Source: Flavobacterium psychrophilum | GTDB taxonomy: Bacteria > Bacteroidota > Bacteroidia > Flavobacteriales > Flavobacteriaceae | Assembly: GCA_003243255.1 (NCBI GenBank) | Contig: QFQM01000067.1 | Span: forward strand, 1 to 22,517 | Direction of reading: 5' to 3' | Length of the DNA stretch: 22,517 nucleotides | In this document: piece by piece, positions 21,398-22,517 of the stretch | Numbering within the stretch: position 1 is the stretch's first letter | Layout: each line of letters begins with the position of its first letter | Notes under the pieces: generated by a model | What the model saw: the letters and a program-made list of their open reading frames with translations, nothing else | What the model was told of the DNA's origin: nothing | Databases searched by the model: none | Translations under genes and position numbers: made by a program

Positions 21398-21739
21398 TCA
21401 TTTTGGTTTTGGCTTAACCTCAATTTCAGGATCGGAACTATAGATTTTTGAATCACCAATTTTCAGATATTGTATAGTGTATCTCTCCGTTTTTTCTTTT
21501 AACACCCTGGCCGGATTAATTCTGCCCTGCCAACTCGCTGCACTTAACGGAACCGGATTAGGCTTGAACAGGTCAATTTTAGAATTATCAATGATTGCAA
21601 CAATAGAGGCTACTCCTGAATTGCCATTTACTACCCAGGTTATTGTATCACCCGGATTTGCTATTGTGATTCCTCCATCGGATAACACCAACTTGTTTTT
21701 ACCTTTAATACCAATTACTGTGATTGCCAGACTTGCCAT
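21398..21739 (-). CDS. Small beta-rich protein of unknown function in operon with the kinase
   Basis: This 113-residue protein is beta-rich (LAITVIGIKGKNKLVLSDGG, then ITIANPGDTITWVVNGNSG) and ends with a proline/lysine tail (EIEVKPKPK). The ANPGDTITWVV segment resembles the first strands of cupredoxin-like folds, but the copper ligands (a Cys-His-Met set) are missing, so any similarity is structural at most. There is no signal peptide; it may be cytoplasmic. The gene ends 12 bases before the TPR histidine kinase on the same strand, so both are likely one operon. The family is not recognised. Confidence 0.65.
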   Translation of the reverse strand: MASLAITVIGIKGKNKLVLSDGGITIANPGDTITWVVNGNSGVASIVAIIDNSKIDLFKPNPVPLSAASWQGRINPARVLKEKTERYTIQYLKIGDSKIYSSDPEIEVKPKPK

Positions 21740-21877
21740 CTTTATGTGTTTATGATTGAAAAAAATCAGGACAAGTTACCAATTTCTAATTTCAATAGAA
21801 TGGATATTCTACAGAATTTCAGCTCATTTCTCCTGACTTCCCTTTTTTTGCTTGCCTCCTCCTTCGGGTTGTTTTAA

Positions 21878-22105
21878 TCAAAGCGTTCTGGTTGTGAGAA
21901 TGGTATTGCCTCTGTCCGTACTCACTCGCAGCGTGATACGAATTACTCTCGACAGAAATCTGCTAATGGAAAACACTACTTTAACCTGAAGGCCAGCAAT
22001 GGACAGACCATTGGCACCAGTGAGCTTTATGAGAGTTCTGCTTCTATGGAAACAGGAATTGCTTCTGTAACGAAGAATGCATCAGGGGCAACGGTAGAGG
22101 GGTGA
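21878..22105 (+). pseudogene. Truncated YegP/DUF1508-type gene
   Basis: The plus strand reads SGCENGIASVRTHSQRDTNY then KSANGKHYFNLKASNGQTIG and TSELYESSASMETGIASVTK to a TGA at 22103-22105. YegP/DUF1508 proteins normally carry two such repeats (G.F.FNLKA.NGQ.I..S..Y.....GI.SV). Here the second repeat is intact, while only the end of the first (CENGIASV) remains and an in-frame TAA at 21875-21877 precedes it. There is no start codon. I infer a 5' truncation. The 21740-21877 stretch holds nothing recognisable. Confidence 0.7.
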
Positions 22106-22106
22106 T

Positions 22107-22451
22107 TTAAAATAAGGGAAATTCAGGATTGCGACTTAGTATAGAAGTATGACCTACCGCCAGAGTCCGAGGCGAGACTCTGCGGAGAAATAACCCGAAC
22201 ATATTGGTATAGAATCCAACAGGCCGCATGAACTTGATACTCACTTCTGTCGGAAGCTGATTCAGAATGGTCTCCACGTTGCGATGAAATTGTAAAAAAC
22301 CATTTCCTTTTTTCATGTGTGCCCCGATGCTACTCAGATGCACAATCTTCTTCACGCCTGAATGGAGGACGGCCTGCTTGTAGTTCTGCCCGATCTGACT
22401 GATCGCACCAATGAGATCAGCATCCTTGTCACCGAAATCGGGTATGGCTGA
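22107..22451 (-). pseudogene. Internal fragment of an NmrA-type NAD(P)-binding protein
   Basis: The minus strand reads DKDADLIGAISQIGQNYKQA, then VLHSGVKKIVHLSSIGAHMK and VSIKFMRPVGFYTNMFG. This is the middle of an NmrA/NAD(P)-binding reductase (KKIVHLSSIGAH and the KFMRP.GFY.NM segment are characteristic). Upstream, in-frame stops at about 22454-22452 cut the frame before the nucleotide-binding N-terminus. Downstream of MFGLF the sequence (RRVSPRTLAVGHTS...) no longer matches the family, so a frameshift or deletion is likely. An ATG at 22355 exists but would give a protein without its cofactor site. Confidence 0.65.
22161..22182. repeat. Short GC-rich palindrome, possible repeat unit
   Basis: CAGAGTC (22161-22167) and GACTCTG (22176-22182) form a seven-base stem extended by CCGC/GCGG with one bulged base. 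It lies where the NmrA-type frame loses similarity and could be a dispersed palindromic repeat inserted there. Confidence 0.35.
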
Positions 22452-22517
22452 TTATCAAGTGAGAGGACAAATGGGTTGGCAACATGTGCAGATCTTGTCG
22501 ATGCTTATCATGCAACT

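Noticed and set aside
22107..22355. The NmrA-type frame as a functional short gene from the ATG at 22355
   Set aside because: It would lack the NAD(P)-binding N-terminus, and homology continues upstream of that ATG, so a fragment is the better reading.
1..22517. CRISPR arrays, tRNA or rRNA genes, intact insertion sequences
   Set aside because: No regular spacer-repeat series, no tRNA cloverleaf signature and no complete transposase with terminal repeats was seen by reading.

Overview
The window looks like a chromosomal stretch from a Bacteroidota bacterium, most likely of the Cytophagales/Chitinophagales type. The grounds are a SusC/SusD pair with an N-terminal STN domain, a FecR anti-sigma factor with a C-terminal DUF4974-type domain, ECF sigma factors, a DUF6520-type small protein, a lipoprotein with the NYN..DDGSC module, a TATATTTG-type promoter, and moderate GC content. 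Species cannot be named from the sequence alone.

Layout. 1-880: decayed genes on the minus strand. 885-3448 (+): a Crp/Fnr-like regulator, a MauE-like redox membrane protein broken by a one-base slip in a 9-T tract, a DUF6520-like small exported protein, a terminator-like hairpin, and a membrane-anchored protein that may be a beta-propeller. 10871-3438 (-): fecR, susC, susD, then a TlpA-like thioredoxin fusion, i.e. a TonB-dependent uptake locus with a periplasmic redox protein. No sigma gene sits beside this fecR. 11.5-12.9 kb: a one-gene nucleotidyltransferase-HEPN fusion converging on an XRE regulator. 12.9-13.7 kb: an ECF sigma gene preceded by a good promoter, a nested inverted repeat and a 44-residue hydrophobic ORF whose stop overlaps the sigma start. 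13.9-16.1 kb: a lipoprotein, a coiled-coil protein, a gene fragment, and a second sigma gene followed by a 49-residue membrane protein. 16.3-17.2 kb: remnants, including a stop-interrupted gene, a LytTR DNA-binding domain and an AraC DNA-binding domain. 18805-17240 (-): a three-gene hipB-hipS-hipT toxin-antitoxin operon. 21739-19490 (-): a small unknown protein plus a TPR histidine kinase. 21.9-22.5 kb: fragments of a YegP-type gene and an NmrA-type gene.

How the parts may work together. FecR, SusC, SusD and TlpA fit a signal-responsive outer-membrane import system, with one of the two sigma factors as likely partner of FecR. HipBST and the NT-HEPN/XRE module are accessory defence or stress modules. 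They lie among gene debris, which marks 11-19 kb as a rearranged, accessory-type region. The least explained signals are the sigma leader (12928-13147), a roughly 44-bp motif that occurs at nearly identical distance upstream of two unrelated genes (809-852 and 15462-15505), and the MauE/DUF6520/anchored-protein cassette.
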